A stretch of DNA of 64,000 nt from Thiofilum sp. (lineage in GTDB: Bacteria; Pseudomonadota; Gammaproteobacteria; Thiotrichales; Thiotrichaceae). How positions within the stretch are numbered: the stretch's first letter is position 1; each line of letters starts with the position of its first letter. Shown here one piece after another: positions 1 to 9,645 of the stretch. The notes beneath the pieces were generated by a model. It ran no database searches, had not been told where the DNA came from, and was given only the letters and a program-made list of their open reading frames with translations. Position numbers and translations under genes: made by a program. The stretch is from positions 1 through 64,000 of the forward strand of contig NZ_JADJTF010000001.1 of the NCBI RefSeq assembly GCF_016711335.1, read 5' to 3'.

Positions 1-495
1 AAATAAATCAAACGCTTCACGCTCGTACCAATTAGCTGATGACCAAACCTTAATCAAAGACGGAATACGCGGAAAGCGATCACTCTCACACCAAGTCCGT
101 ACTCGAATACGTTGATTTTTCGTGACTGACAATAAATGCACTACTACCGCAAAGCGTCCGGGGAATTGCTCTGGCACTGTTAATTCGACCGCTTCCTCTT
201 CTGCAAAATCAAAAGGGTCTGGATCATTAGAGGTTTGTACTGCGCGACTGAAGCCGCTACCCGTAGCATGGGTTACATCCCACTCACTATTGCCATAAGC
301 GAGATAGTCCACCCCACACAAATCAATCAACTGCTCAAACTGTGTGGCATTGTCATAGCGGAGGAAATTACAGACTTCTAACCATTGCTCAGGAGGCACA
401 TCTAAGGTCAGCTCATTTAAGACTAATTTGGAACGTAAAATACGTGCACCCAAACCATCCTTTAAATACTCATTGAGTTTCTCTAAGTAATTCAT
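1..495 (-). CDS. nuoC: NADH-quinone oxidoreductase subunit C (partial, runs off left edge)
   Basis: This is the N-terminal 165 codons of the 30-kDa subunit of respiratory complex I, which sits in the peripheral arm near the quinone site. The frame is open from the ATG at 495 to the left edge and reads into the family signature SANWYEREAFDLF at the window border. It is the third gene of a nuoA-nuoB-nuoC order on the minus strand and starts 8 bases after the nuoB stop, so it is surely cotranscribed. The C-terminal part is missing only because the window ends. It could only be confused with a fused NuoCD, which the visible part cannot exclude. Confidence 0.93.
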   Translation of the reverse strand, partial: MNYLEKLNEYLKDGLGARILRSKLVLNELTLDVPPEQWLEVCNFLRYDNATQFEQLIDLCGVDYLAYGNSEWDVTHATGSGFSRAVQTSNDPDPFDFAEEEAVELTVPEQFPGRFAVVVHLLSVTKNQRIRVRTWCESDRFPRIPSLIKVWSSANWYEREAFDLF

Positions 496-503
496 AGTCA
501 GGG

Positions 504-980
504 CTACCGCGCAATCGTATTAGTACGACGAATTTTATTTTGTAACTGGATAATGCCATAGAGCAATGCTTCCGCTGTAGGCGGACAACCGGGTACATAA
601 ATATCGACAGGAATAATACGATCACAACCCCGCACTACTGCATAGGAATAATGGTAATAGCCCCCACCATTCGCACACGACCCCATAGAGATAACCCAGC
701 GCGGTTCCGCCATTTGGTCATAGACTTTACGTAAGGCTGGCGCCATTTTATTAGTGAGTGTCCCCGCTACAATCATTACATCCGATTGGCGCGGACTAGG
801 ACGAAATACAATACCAAAGCGATCAAGATCATAACGCGATGCACCCGCATGCATCATCTCAACCGCGCAACAGGCTAAACCAAAGGTCATGGGCCACATC
901 GAACCTGTCCGCGCCCAATTGATCAACTTATCGGCTGAGGTGGTGACAAACCCTTTTTCTAGAACGCCTTCTATTCCCAT
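504..980 (-). CDS. nuoB: NADH-quinone oxidoreductase subunit B
   Basis: NuoB carries the terminal 4Fe-4S cluster N2 that passes electrons to quinone in complex I. The vicinal cysteines (GLACCAVEMM), a third cysteine in ISMGSCANGGG and the fourth in YVPGCPPTAEALLYGI are all present. A longer frame opens at 1001, but I chose the ATG at 980 because AAGGAG lies 8 bases upstream and the product then starts MGIEGVLEKGF. This gives 158 residues, the usual length, and a 10-base overlap with the end of nuoA, consistent with translational coupling. Confidence 0.96.
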   Translation of the reverse strand: MGIEGVLEKGFVTTSADKLINWARTGSMWPMTFGLACCAVEMMHAGASRYDLDRFGIVFRPSPRQSDVMIVAGTLTNKMAPALRKVYDQMAEPRWVISMGSCANGGGYYHYSYAVVRGCDRIIPVDIYVPGCPPTAEALLYGIIQLQNKIRRTNTIAR

Positions 981-1333
981 TCCAGCGCTCCTTTTTTCCA
1001 TTCATAAATAAAGCCAACAATTAAAATGCCAAGAAAGATAGCCATAGCCCCTAAACCAGCCATGCCAATCTCTTCTAAAGCCACAGCCCAAGGAAATAAA
1101 AAAGCGATTTCAAGATCAAAAATGATAAATAGGATAGCAACGAGATAATAGCGCACATCAAACTTCATCCGTGCATCATCAAAGGCATCAAAGCCACATT
1201 CAAACGCGGAATCTTTAGCAGCATCGGGGCGGCGGGGTCCCATCAATAAACCTAAACCTAAGAGCACTACAGCTAAGGCTAGACCAACCCCTAAAAACAA
1301 TAAGATAGGTAAATACTCTGCTAACATGATCAC
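971..1333 (-). CDS. nuoA: NADH-quinone oxidoreductase subunit A
   Basis: This is a small membrane subunit of complex I. The 120 residues show three hydrophobic segments (about 5-28, 62-85 and 90-110). The loop contains the conserved KDSAFECGFDAFDDARMKF stretch, including the Cys of the quinone-site loop that is typical of NuoA/ND3. It is the first gene of the visible nuo operon, so the operon promoter must lie in 1334-1717. Length and motif agree with the family and nothing is unusual. Confidence 0.96.
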   Translation of the reverse strand: MIMLAEYLPILLFLGVGLALAVVLLGLGLLMGPRRPDAAKDSAFECGFDAFDDARMKFDVRYYLVAILFIIFDLEIAFLFPWAVALEEIGMAGLGAMAIFLGILIVGFIYEWKKGALEWE

Positions 1334-1717
1334 TCCTAGTGATGCTGCAATCCAAATGTTGGGGGCAACAATAGTATTGACTATAAAGAGAACTCGTAAG
1401 ACTGCCTATTCATCTGTATAGATAGACATCACTGACTCTTAGAGCAGCCCTAATATACCCTATTTTATATAGGCTATTATGCTTTTATCCAGCCCAGCTA
1501 ACTTACGGTAAGAGATGTACCGTTTGGTATATCCAATAGACGCTAACATAACAATAAACGCAGCTAAATATAAGTTAGTGAACCTAAAAAAACTAGCGTA
1601 CTTACCTCCTTCTCACTCAGTCATGACAGGTTAATGACAGCTTAAGACCTTAGACTAAGCACCAAGGCACTACTTTGGCCTGACGTGTCGTGAATATATG
1701 TCTAAGAGGAGAATCTA
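1334..1717. promoter_or_regulatory. Divergent intergenic region between nuoA and tctC
   Basis: These 384 AT-rich bases separate the nuo operon (leftward) from the tct operon (rightward) and must hold both promoters. I see a short dyad near 1462-1480 (CCTATTTTATATAGG) and a repeated TGACAG motif near 1623-1640, but no clear -35/-10 pair. The tctC ribosome site AGAGGAGAA lies just before 1718. No gene is supported here. Confidence 0.45.
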
Positions 1718-2701
1718 ATGAAACGTTTAGTACTGGCAAGCGTACTTGCCCTCGCCTATTTGAATCCTTTCTCAGCCTTTGCCGCTAATCCTGAAAAACC
1801 TGAATGTGTGGCTCCAGCCAAACCGGGCGGTGGCTTTGACCTTACCTGTCGTATTATTCAAACCGGCATGTTAGAAGCTAAAACCCTTGAAACACCTATG
1901 CAAGTGACCTTTATGCCAGGTGGCATTGGTGCAGTTGCTTATAACCTATTTAATACCACACGTACCGATGATCCTAATGCGGTTGTAGCTTTTTCAAGTG
2001 GTTCTTTACTCAATATTGCTACCGGTAAATACGGTGAGTGGACTGAAAAAGATGCGCGTTGGGTCGCTATGGCAGGAACGGATTACGGTGCGGTAATTGT
2101 TAAAGCAGATAGCCCCTATACTGACCTCAAAGGCCTGATGGAAGCACTCAAGGCAGATCCTGCTAGTGTGGTAGTCGGTGCAGGTGGCTCGGTTGGCTCG
2201 CAAGATTGGATGAAAGCCGCATTACTAATGAAAGCAGCCGGTGCTGACCCGAAAAAAATGCGCTATGTCGCTTTTGATGGGGGTGGTGAGTCTATCGCAG
2301 CTTTACTCGGTGGCAATATTGGCGTCTACACCGGCGACATCGCGGAAATGGCGGCACATTTAGAAGCTGGCACGATGCGCGTTTTAGCGGTCATGCACAG
2401 TGAACGTCTTGGTGAACCTTTTGACAAAGTACCGACCGCTAAAGAGCAAGGCTATGATGTGCAATGGGCTATTATTCGTGGCTATTACATGGGCAAGAAT
2501 GTATCGGATGATGCTTACAATGCTTGGGTAGAGCTATTTAAGAAAAGCTATGAAAGCGATGCGTTCAATAAGACGGTTAAAGACAAAGGCTTATTTAAGC
2601 TCAATTTAGCTGGCAAAGAAATGGAAGAGTATGTCATGCAAGATGTGGCTAAACTGCGCACTATTGCAACGGAAATGGGCTTACTAGAAGCACCTAAATA
2701 A
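1718..2701 (+). CDS. tctC: Tripartite tricarboxylate transporter substrate-binding protein (TctC/Bug family)
   Basis: This is the periplasmic solute receptor of a TTT-type secondary importer. It has a signal peptide (MKRLVLASVLALAYLNPFSAFA, cut after AFA) and then the Bug-family start CVAPAKPGGGFDLTCR, in which the AKPGGGFD loop contacts the carboxylate ligand. The MPGGIGAVAYN segment is also typical. The length of 327 residues is usual. A good Shine-Dalgarno (AGAGGAGA) precedes the ATG. It is followed 17 bases later by tctB. The substrate (citrate-like, other dicarboxylate or aromatic acid) cannot be read from the sequence. The importer may be dead because tctA is broken. Confidence 0.92.
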   Translation: MKRLVLASVLALAYLNPFSAFAANPEKPECVAPAKPGGGFDLTCRIIQTGMLEAKTLETPMQVTFMPGGIGAVAYNLFNTTRTDDPNAVVAFSSGSLLNIATGKYGEWTEKDARWVAMAGTDYGAVIVKADSPYTDLKGLMEALKADPASVVVGAGGSVGSQDWMKAALLMKAAGADPKKMRYVAFDGGGESIAALLGGNIGVYTGDIAEMAAHLEAGTMRVLAVMHSERLGEPFDKVPTAKEQGYDVQWAIIRGYYMGKNVSDDAYNAWVELFKKSYESDAFNKTVKDKGLFKLNLAGKEMEEYVMQDVAKLRTIATEMGLLEAPK

Positions 2702-2718
2702 TTAGGGAGTAACTCACT

Positions 2719-3159
2719 ATGGCAGACAGAATATTTGCCGCCATTACTCTCCTAGTAGTAGTGGCGTATGGATGGGCAGCTTTTATGCTGATTAAAGCGC
2801 CCTTTCAATATGACCCTTTAGGTCCTGAGTCTTGGCGGCGTATTCTGTCCGTCATTGCGGGCTTATGCTGCCTTTGGATTATCTTTAAACCCGATGTTGC
2901 TCACTTTGATATTACCCATAATGCTTTAGTACGTATTACCCTGATGGTTTTACTACTGATTGGTTATGCTTATCTGTTTGAACATTTGGGCTTCATTTTG
3001 GCTACGGCTGGTTTTTGTATTGGAGCTGCCTACTTATTAGGAGCAAAACCCGTATCAGCCCTCATTTTTGGTGTGGCTACGGGGATTATAGGTTATGTAG
3101 TAGGTGCTAAATTGCTCGCTCTTAATCTACCTGCTGGCATTTTTAAAGGCTTGTTCTAA
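2719..3159 (+). CDS. tctB: Tripartite tricarboxylate transporter small membrane subunit TctB
   Basis: TctB is the poorly conserved four-helix small subunit of TTT transporters. The 146 residues contain hydrophobic segments at about 7-25, 45-60, 72-92 and 97-140, with LGFILATAGFCIGAAYLLGAK resembling the family core. Its place between tctC and tctA, with 17- and 12-base gaps, supports the call as much as the sequence does. An AGGGAG ribosome site precedes the ATG. It probably needs an intact TctA to function. Confidence 0.85.
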   Translation: MADRIFAAITLLVVVAYGWAAFMLIKAPFQYDPLGPESWRRILSVIAGLCCLWIIFKPDVAHFDITHNALVRITLMVLLLIGYAYLFEHLGFILATAGFCIGAAYLLGAKPVSALIFGVATGIIGYVVGAKLLALNLPAGIFKGLF

Positions 3160-4606
3160 GAGGATTATGCGATGGATGTTATTTTATCCGGCTTAGGTCA
3201 AGGCTTTGCCGTTGCCTTACAACCCTTCAACTTATTTTTAGTTCTGATCGGATGCTTTTTGGGCACTCTGATTGGAGCGTTGCCGGGCATTGGTCCAATT
3301 AATGGGGTCGCCATTTTATTACCGATTGCTTATGGCTTAGGTTTCCCCCCTGAATCGGCATTAATTTTATTGGCCGGTATTTATTACGGTGCTGAATATG
3401 GGGGACGTATTTCCTCTATTTTGCTCAATGTACCGGGGATGCTGGAGCGGTAATGACTACCTTAGATGGTAGCCCCATGGCTAAGCGCGGCGAGGCAGGT
3501 CGAGCATTATCTTTATCCGGTGTAGCCTCTTTTGTGGGCGGTTCTATATCGATTATTTTAATGACACTTTTTGCCCCTGCTTTAGCTGCTTTTGCGGTGC
3601 AGTTTAGCCCCGCTGACTATGTGGCTTTAATGGTATTTGCATTCACCTCCTTAGCTTCATTAGTGGGTAAAAATGGTATTAAAACCCTTTTAGGGGCAAT
3701 TATAGGATTAATGATTGCTTCTATTGGTATTGATGCCAATACGGGTGTGATGCGCTTTACTTTGGGCAGCCCTGATCTGATGGCGGGGATTGACTTTCTT
3801 GTCATAGTAATTGGTCTATTTGGCATGGCGGAATTACTCCATCTAGTAGAATCCTATGCACGCGGAACTTTAAAAACGCTCCCCGTTGATAGCACCTTTG
3901 TTTCATGGGCCGATCTTTTTAAAGTTAAATGGGTAATGCTGCGCTGCTCTATTATTGGCTTTATTGTAGGGGTATTACCCGGAACGGGTGCATCAGTGGC
4001 GTCTGCGGTTTCCTATGGGACAGAAAAACGCTTAGCGGGTGAGTCTGGCAAGAGCTTTGGTACGGGTGATATTCGTGGATTAGCCGCTCCTGAGTCAGCT
4101 AATAATGCCTCTGCAGGTGGCGCTATGGTTCCTATGCTCACCTTAGGGATTCCGGGGTCTGGTACGACGGCTATCTTATTAGGCGCGTTATTACTGTTTA
4201 ATATCACCCCAGGCCCTATGTTATTCCAGCAAAAGCCTGAAATTGCTTGGGGTCTTATTGCCTCGATGTATATCGGTAATGTGGCTTTATTAGTGATTAA
4301 TCTACCGCTTGTAGGACTATTTGCTCGCTTACTCACCATACCACAACAATATCTCACACCTATGATTGCTGTGTTAGCATTCATTGGGGTTTATTCGGTA
4401 GTGGGTAACCCTTTTGATCTATATCTAGCTGTCGGTTTAGGGGTATTAGGTTGGGTGTTAAAGAAACTAGAGTTTTCATTAGCTCCGGTCATTCTAGGCG
4501 TAGTATTGGGTCATTTATTTGAAGACAACTTACGCAGAGCACTCTCTATTTCAGGAGGGGATTGGTCTATTCTAGTGCAATCGACTAATAGCATTATACT
4601 CTATGT

Positions 4607-5875
4607 CTCTGTACACGACAAAACCACTAACTTATTGATTTAGCATGTTTGTCATGGAGATGGTGAAAGTCCACCGCTCCTATGTTTTACTCTCTAGTTA
4701 CCACACAGGAGAGCAAAATGGATCTGAGCGATGGACTACGTGACAGTTTAAAAGCCCACTTGAGTTGGGGCAAGCCCCGTTTGGATTGTTTTGTGGGAAT
4801 GCTGCATACTTTGCTGAGTGCGCGACAAATGAATTTGGCGTTGTTGGCGGTACACATAGATTCTGACACCGACATTGGTTCCCGCTATCGACGGATGCAA
4901 CGCTTTTTAGCCAAGTGTTCTTTAATTACAATGACATTGCCCATTTTCTTATGGGAATGTTCGCCTTTAGTGGTCAACAATACTACCTCACACTCGACAG
5001 AACCAACTGGAAATGGGGCAAATCCAACCTCAATCTCCTGACTTTGGCGGTTGTTTACCAAGGTGCGGCTATCCCCGTTTACTGGATGGTGTTGAACAAA
5101 CGCGGTAATTCTAACCAACGTGAACGTATTGCCCTGCTGCAACGATTTATCAGCCAATTCGGGCGCAACAACATCTTGGGTGTGTTGGCTGACCGTGAGT
5201 TTATTGGTGGTCAATGGTGGAAGTGGTTGTCTTCCAAAGAGATTCCCTACTTGATTCGTATCAAGGGTAATCAGTTGATGACCGACAAACACAAAAAAGA
5301 GGCGCATGTCCGCTCGCTGTTTGCCAACCTCAAGCCGGGTAAACGGCGCGTTCTCCGTCACCGTCGCGACGTTAGCGGGGAATGGGTTTGGCTCAGTGGC
5401 TCAAAGCTGCCCAGTGGTGAGTTGTTGATTATCGCCAGCAACCACTACACGGCTGATCCCATTGGCACTTATCGGCTACGTTGGGAAATTGAAAACCTGT
5501 TCCAATGCTTGAAAGGGCGTGGTTTTCACATGGAAGCCACTCACTTCACCAAACCCCTCGCATCAAAAAGATGATGGCGTTGCTTGCCATTGGCTTCTGT
5601 TGGGCGCACAAAGTCGGCGAATGGAAGGAAAAAGCCGTCAAGCCTTTGAAGACGAAAAAACATGGACGCAAAGAGCAAAGTGTCTTCCGTTACGGCTTGG
5701 ACTACTTGACCGATTTATTGAATGGAAGGGTACGGGAAAAAGTGGATAGGCTTAGGCTGCTGCTTCTGTTCCTTTGTCCACCACAATTCATGGCGATCGA
5801 GGATGGACGGATGAAACTCAGGCGATTTTCTTTTGAAAAAGATTCAATGAGTTAAGCGAATTGTCGTGTACAGAG
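4607..5875 (+). mobile_element. IS4-type insertion sequence (1269 bp) inserted in tctA
   Basis: The element is bounded by perfect terminal inverted repeats CTCTGTACACGACAA (4607-4621) and TTGTCGTGTACAGAG (5861-5875). It is flanked by a perfect 9-bp target duplication ACTCTATGT (4598-4606 and 5876-5884). It carries one transposase gene in two or three frames. A 9-bp duplication, a DDE transposase with a YLIRIKGN strand and a size of 1.27 kb fit the IS4 family broadly; I cannot name the IS. The unmutated duplication argues for a recent insertion. Confidence 0.92.
4718..5855 (+). pseudogene. IS4-family DDE transposase with two apparent frameshifts
   Basis: The frame starts at ATG 4718 (AGGAG upstream) with MDLSDGLRDSLKAHLSW and reads to RYRRMQRFLAK. 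A -1 shift near 4911-4917 moves into the frame that gives FFNYNDIAHFLM, the first catalytic Asp in YLTLDRTNWKWG, the second in VLADREFIGG and YLIRIKGNQL. A second -1 shift near 5551-5557 (an A/C run) is needed to reach PRIKKMMALLAIGFCWAHK. The Glu of the DDE triad probably lies in LRWEIENLFQCLKGRGF. Both shifts look like single missing bases. The left one might be programmed frameshifting, but two in one gene make decay or sequence error more likely. Confidence 0.85.
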
Positions 5876-5985
5876 ACTCTATGTATTTGCCGTACTGGTC
5901 GTGGCTTTACCCATTGTTATTAGCCGTGTTATGCGAGCACGTCAGTCACAACGCCCTTAACTAATGTAGTATTATCAATATAATT

Positions 5986-7017
5986 ATGAAGTTACCTTCC
6001 CGCATCATTTCGCAAACACTACTATTGGGTTTGTTAGGTGCGGGACTAGGAACACTACTCAAGCTCCCCGTCGCTCCCCTGCTGGGGAGTGCTATTTTAG
6101 TGTCTATTGCAACGCTGGCGGGGCTTAAGACCGCTAGCTCGAATCTGTTACGCAATATCAGCTTTGTGGTTTTAGGTTGCTCGCTAGGCAGTGGGATTAC
6201 ACCGGAAAATCTAGCGCTGGTGGGACGTTGGCCTCTAAGCTTACTGGCGCTTACTATCACCGTTATCTTAATGATGTATGCCAATACTTGGCTCTTAGCA
6301 CGATTCTATGGGCATAGTGTAGAAACAGGTTTACTCGCCTCCAGTCCGGGCGCCTTGTCCTCGGTCATTGCTTTAGCACAAAGTGGTTACGGTAATGAAC
6401 GCGCCATTATTGTCTTGCAGGGATTACGCCTGATATTAGTCATGGCGGTTTTACCTGTGATTATTGGAGGCTTAGATTTACAAGGCACTAATAATACTGC
6501 TGCACTACAGGGGGTAATGGCTTATGCACTATTACCTAGTTTATTTGCCAGTGCTTTTCTATTGGCTTTAGTCCTAGACAAAATTCACTTCCCTGCTGCT
6601 TATATTATGGCGGGCTTAGCTCTCAGTGCTTTAGGGCATGGCACTAGCCTCATTAAAGGTATCATGCCACAACCGCTTATTGTGGCTGCCTTTATTGTAA
6701 TCGGTAGCAGTGTAGGTACTCGTTTTAACGGTATGCAACGCCATGAGTTAAAGCTCTACACCGGAGCTGCGATAGCGAGTGTCACATTAAGCAGTATCAT
6801 TGCGGCTATGATGGCTTATGGGGTCGCCCTATTATTGCAATTACCGTTTGGACAGGTATGGGTTGCTTATTCTCCGGGGGGCGTTGAGGCGATGGCGGCG
6901 GTGGCAATGGCTCTACACTACGACCCTGCTTATGTAGCTATACATCATCTATCACGTATTGTGGGGCTGGTGCTCACGTTACCGTGGATTATGACTTGGC
7001 TGAAGCGTAGTTCTTAG
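5986..7017 (+). CDS. AbrB family integral membrane protein
   Basis: This 343-residue, roughly ten-helix protein belongs to the Gram-negative AbrB duplication family (COG3180, sometimes misnamed ammonia monooxygenase or AbrB regulator). Two halves repeat the pattern LLGLLGAGLGTLLKLPVAPL / LPSLFASAFLLALVLDKIHF, each followed by a Gly-rich segment (FVVLGCSLGSGITPEN; FIVIGSSVGTRFNG). SSPGALSSV and YSPGGVEAM are the paired conserved loops. AbrB genes often adjoin tct operons, as here, 24 bases after the tctA stop; its transport role is inferred only. The frame is intact although the upstream gene is not. It converges with the next gene with a 2-base gap. Confidence 0.85.
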   Translation: MKLPSRIISQTLLLGLLGAGLGTLLKLPVAPLLGSAILVSIATLAGLKTASSNLLRNISFVVLGCSLGSGITPENLALVGRWPLSLLALTITVILMMYANTWLLARFYGHSVETGLLASSPGALSSVIALAQSGYGNERAIIVLQGLRLILVMAVLPVIIGGLDLQGTNNTAALQGVMAYALLPSLFASAFLLALVLDKIHFPAAYIMAGLALSALGHGTSLIKGIMPQPLIVAAFIVIGSSVGTRFNGMQRHELKLYTGAAIASVTLSSIIAAMMAYGVALLLQLPFGQVWVAYSPGGVEAMAAVAMALHYDPAYVAIHHLSRIVGLVLTLPWIMTWLKRSS

Positions 7018-7019
7018 GC

Positions 7020-8249
7020 TCAATAGGGCATTACCATCACCCGCCCTACCATGCCTGCTCCATATTGACCAGGTTGTAAGGAAGCAAAATCCACATTGCC
7101 TACCTCCGTAAATTGCCAAATCAACTCTCCACTGTGTCCGGGGGCTAACGTCAAAAGTGGATTGACAGGAGTACTAGGCTCTAGCACTAATTGCTGTGCT
7201 AAAGTGCGTAAGGGAGCACTTTGCCCTAGAGTCCAGTCTTGTTTCACTAAGCCTCGGTTATGAATCACAAAGCGGATGGTTTCATTTTGCCTTACCATAA
7301 TCAGATTAGGCTCATAGCGTAATGAATCCAACATGGTAATTTCGACCACACGATCCACATAAGCCGCCTCACCATAGCGCCCAATCGCTGGAGCACTATA
7401 ATGATCTTGTGCGGAGCTAAAGCTAGGTATTTTGCTTAAATGACGGCTTGATGAGGCAACGGTTGCCTGTGGTGGTACAGAAGTGAGTATTGTGGGTTCT
7501 AGGGGTGCTTGACCTGTTAACTCTGCACCGACTAGCTGTTCTAACTGCTCACGCTCAGCCGCTTGAGCCACTACTTGTTCAGGGGTGGGAAGTGGACTTG
7601 GTATAAATTGAGTTGTTAAAGCAGTACTAGAGTCATTAGAGGCTGGTGCATGAGGATGATTTACGGTAGAGACCAGCGTAGGAGAATCATGGACTATAGT
7701 CTGAGGGTTTAACGCGACAGGGTTAATGTCTTGCTGTTCATGGGCTAAGGGGTCAGGATAGGCTTTAAAGTACTGATGCGCGGCTAAAGACCCCGCCCCC
7801 ACTAATACTACAGCAGCGGAAGCATAACTTTTCCAATGCCCTAACGTGTCTTGCTCCACACTCCACAACAAAGCCACTAATGACATAATAAAACCTAAGG
7901 GCACTACCCATAAGCTACGATCCGGTGAATCAGGAAAGTGCTGTAATCCTCCGGTAAATAATCCCAAGCCAATAGCTAACACAGTACCTAGGATTAAGGA
8001 TTTGATTAAACCATTATGATTGAAACGCTCCGCAGTAAAATACTCAATCATTTGTCCCAAAACGAAAAATACTACGCCAATGCCTGCGGTCATCAAGGAA
8101 CGAGTATTGCTAAAAGCGCCATGACTGACAGCACCGGCAATAAAGCTGATGCCGATATAACGGCACAACATCGCAATATGTTGTAAAGACAATGTAGTAG
8201 ATGAACCCGCAAACATACCAACCCCTGCACTATCATTATTACTATGCAA
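7020..8249 (-). CDS. Polytopic membrane protein with degenerate cupredoxin domain
   Basis: The 409 residues begin with about five membrane helices (CRYIGISFIAGAVSHG, SLMTAGIGVVFFVLGQMIEY, SLILGTVLAIGLGLFTGG, LWVVPLGFIMSLVALLW, AAVVLVGAGSLAAHQYF). A Pro/Thr-rich linker leads to a C-terminal cupredoxin fold (about 300-409, starting VVEITMLDSLRYEPNLI). It is a paralogue of the protein at 8397-9452. The copper ligands of that protein are replaced here: His to Gln337, Cys to Ser390, His to Gln395; only Met400 remains. The linker also lacks the neighbour's His clusters. The fold is probably kept without type-1 copper. Function unknown. Confidence 0.8.
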   Translation of the reverse strand: MHSNNDSAGVGMFAGSSTTLSLQHIAMLCRYIGISFIAGAVSHGAFSNTRSLMTAGIGVVFFVLGQMIEYFTAERFNHNGLIKSLILGTVLAIGLGLFTGGLQHFPDSPDRSLWVVPLGFIMSLVALLWSVEQDTLGHWKSYASAAVVLVGAGSLAAHQYFKAYPDPLAHEQQDINPVALNPQTIVHDSPTLVSTVNHPHAPASNDSSTALTTQFIPSPLPTPEQVVAQAAEREQLEQLVGAELTGQAPLEPTILTSVPPQATVASSSRHLSKIPSFSSAQDHYSAPAIGRYGEAAYVDRVVEITMLDSLRYEPNLIMVRQNETIRFVIHNRGLVKQDWTLGQSAPLRTLAQQLVLEPSTPVNPLLTLAPGHSGELIWQFTEVGNVDFASLQPGQYGAGMVGRVMVMPY

Positions 8250-8396
8250 TGAGGATAATCTGTCCTCATTTTTAATAACTCAGATTGTGCCGCTAAGTGG
8301 GTAGTTAATAAGAGCAGGTTTTGTGCTAACGGCTATAGTTAGCAGACTGAAATCGGAGTGTTTAGTAATAGCCGTGCACTTAATAGCTTTTGAGTA

Positions 8397-9452
8397 TTAA
8401 GAATCTTTTTTCACCGTCACCGCGCCCCTCATGCCTGCTTCAAAATGTCCGGGCTGTAAACATGCAAAATCCACTGTACCGGCTTGAGTAAACTGCCAAA
8501 TGATTTCACCCTTTGCTCCCGCTTCTAGCGCTACCATATTAGGATCATTGTGCTCCATATTGGGAAACTTAAGCATTTGTGCCGCATGCTCTTTTAAGAA
8601 TGCTGGATCACCTAAAGTCAGCTCGTGTTTTAATTGCCCTTTATTTTCCACAATCAAAAGTACTGTTTCACCTTCTTTAACATTAATAGAGCTAGGCTCA
8701 TAACGCATCGTGTCATCCATAGTCACATGAATAACGCGCTCGACCTTAGCTGGATCACCTGCTTGACCAATAGCACTAACTTGGGTTCCATGGTCGTGTG
8801 CACTGTGATCGTGGGCTGAGTGGTCATGAGACGGAGTAGCGCTCGTATTGCTAGCTTGTGCTACGACTGGTGCAGATGGCGCTACATGATCATGAATTGA
8901 GTGATCGTGTGCGGCTGATTCTTGCCCTGTAGTAGATTCTTGTGTGACTACCTCACCATGACTGTGACCACCATGATCATCTACCCAAGGGTTCGCTGTA
9001 AAATACTGATGTGCCCCTAATGAAATCGCCCCTACCACCACAAACGAGGCGGCTGCATAGCGCTTAATATTACCCGTGAGTTGCTCCTTATTCATCCAAA
9101 TCAAAGCCGCTAAAGTCATAGCAAAACCCAGTGGTACGACCCATAAACTACGCTCTGGTGAATCGGGGAAATGCTGCAAACTTCCCGTAAAAAAGCCCAT
9201 CCCTATGGCTAAGAGTGCGCCTAATAACAGCGATAACCCCAAACCTCTGGTATCTCCCTTTTGGCGTGTCTCAATAAACTGCCCTATGAGAAACATAACA
9301 ACCCCAATACCCGCCGTCATTAGGGAGCGCAAACCCGAAAACACGCCATGACTCACTGCCCCTGCGACAAAGCTAATGCCAATATATTTGCAAATCATCG
9401 ACAAATGTTGACTCGCAAAACTACCTTGGTGCGCTGGCTCCGTACTTGCCAT
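8397..9452 (-). CDS. Polytopic membrane protein with His-rich linker and C-terminal cupredoxin domain
   Basis: This 351-residue protein has five predicted helices in the first 150 residues. A periplasmic linker rich in His-Asp (HGGHSHGE, then HDHSAHDHSAHDHG) could bind metal. The C-terminal cupredoxin domain (about 238-351) has a full type-1 copper ligand set: His276 in LKHELTLGD, and Cys331, His336 and Met341 in FACLQPGHFEAGM. It may be an anchored electron carrier or a copper-handling protein. It lies upstream of its ligand-poor paralogue in the same direction with a 147-base gap, indicating a tandem duplication. The ATG at 9452 is preceded by AGGAGTCC on the coding strand. Confidence 0.85.
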   Translation of the reverse strand: MASTEPAHQGSFASQHLSMICKYIGISFVAGAVSHGVFSGLRSLMTAGIGVVMFLIGQFIETRQKGDTRGLGLSLLLGALLAIGMGFFTGSLQHFPDSPERSLWVVPLGFAMTLAALIWMNKEQLTGNIKRYAAASFVVVGAISLGAHQYFTANPWVDDHGGHSHGEVVTQESTTGQESAAHDHSIHDHVAPSAPVVAQASNTSATPSHDHSAHDHSAHDHGTQVSAIGQAGDPAKVERVIHVTMDDTMRYEPSSINVKEGETVLLIVENKGQLKHELTLGDPAFLKEHAAQMLKFPNMEHNDPNMVALEAGAKGEIIWQFTQAGTVDFACLQPGHFEAGMRGAVTVKKDS

Positions 9453-9645
9453 AGTGGACTCCTATTTAGATGGATAGCTTAATTTATAAGCCCAATGTTG
9501 GGACTTTAGCCAGTCAGTATTGTGAGTTATCAAGGTTGATTGTCAATTATCCCACTAAAGTACTCCCCTATTGTCATACTTGACTTTCAAGGGTCTGCCC
9601 TGCATAACCCTTTCCATGCATACATCTTTTTTCTAAGGTAACAAC

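Larger units (their letters stand above)
3172..5961 (+). pseudogene. tctA: TctA large membrane subunit, broken by a frameshift and by an IS insertion
   Basis: TctA is the 12-helix transport channel of the TTT importer. The first 93 codons read correctly (LIGALPGIGPINGVAILLP) and stop after NVPGMLER. Adding one G to the GGGG run at 3435-3438 restores NVPGDAGAVMTTLDGSPMA and continues in the frame starting at 3453. The gene then runs to about 4606, where an IS (4607-5875) interrupts it. After the IS and its target duplication, the same frame resumes as ILYVFAVLVVALPIVISR and stops at 5961. Without the IS and with the missing G it would be a full-length TctA of about 500 residues. The G-run deletion could be an assembly error; the IS is real disruption. 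Confidence 0.93.
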
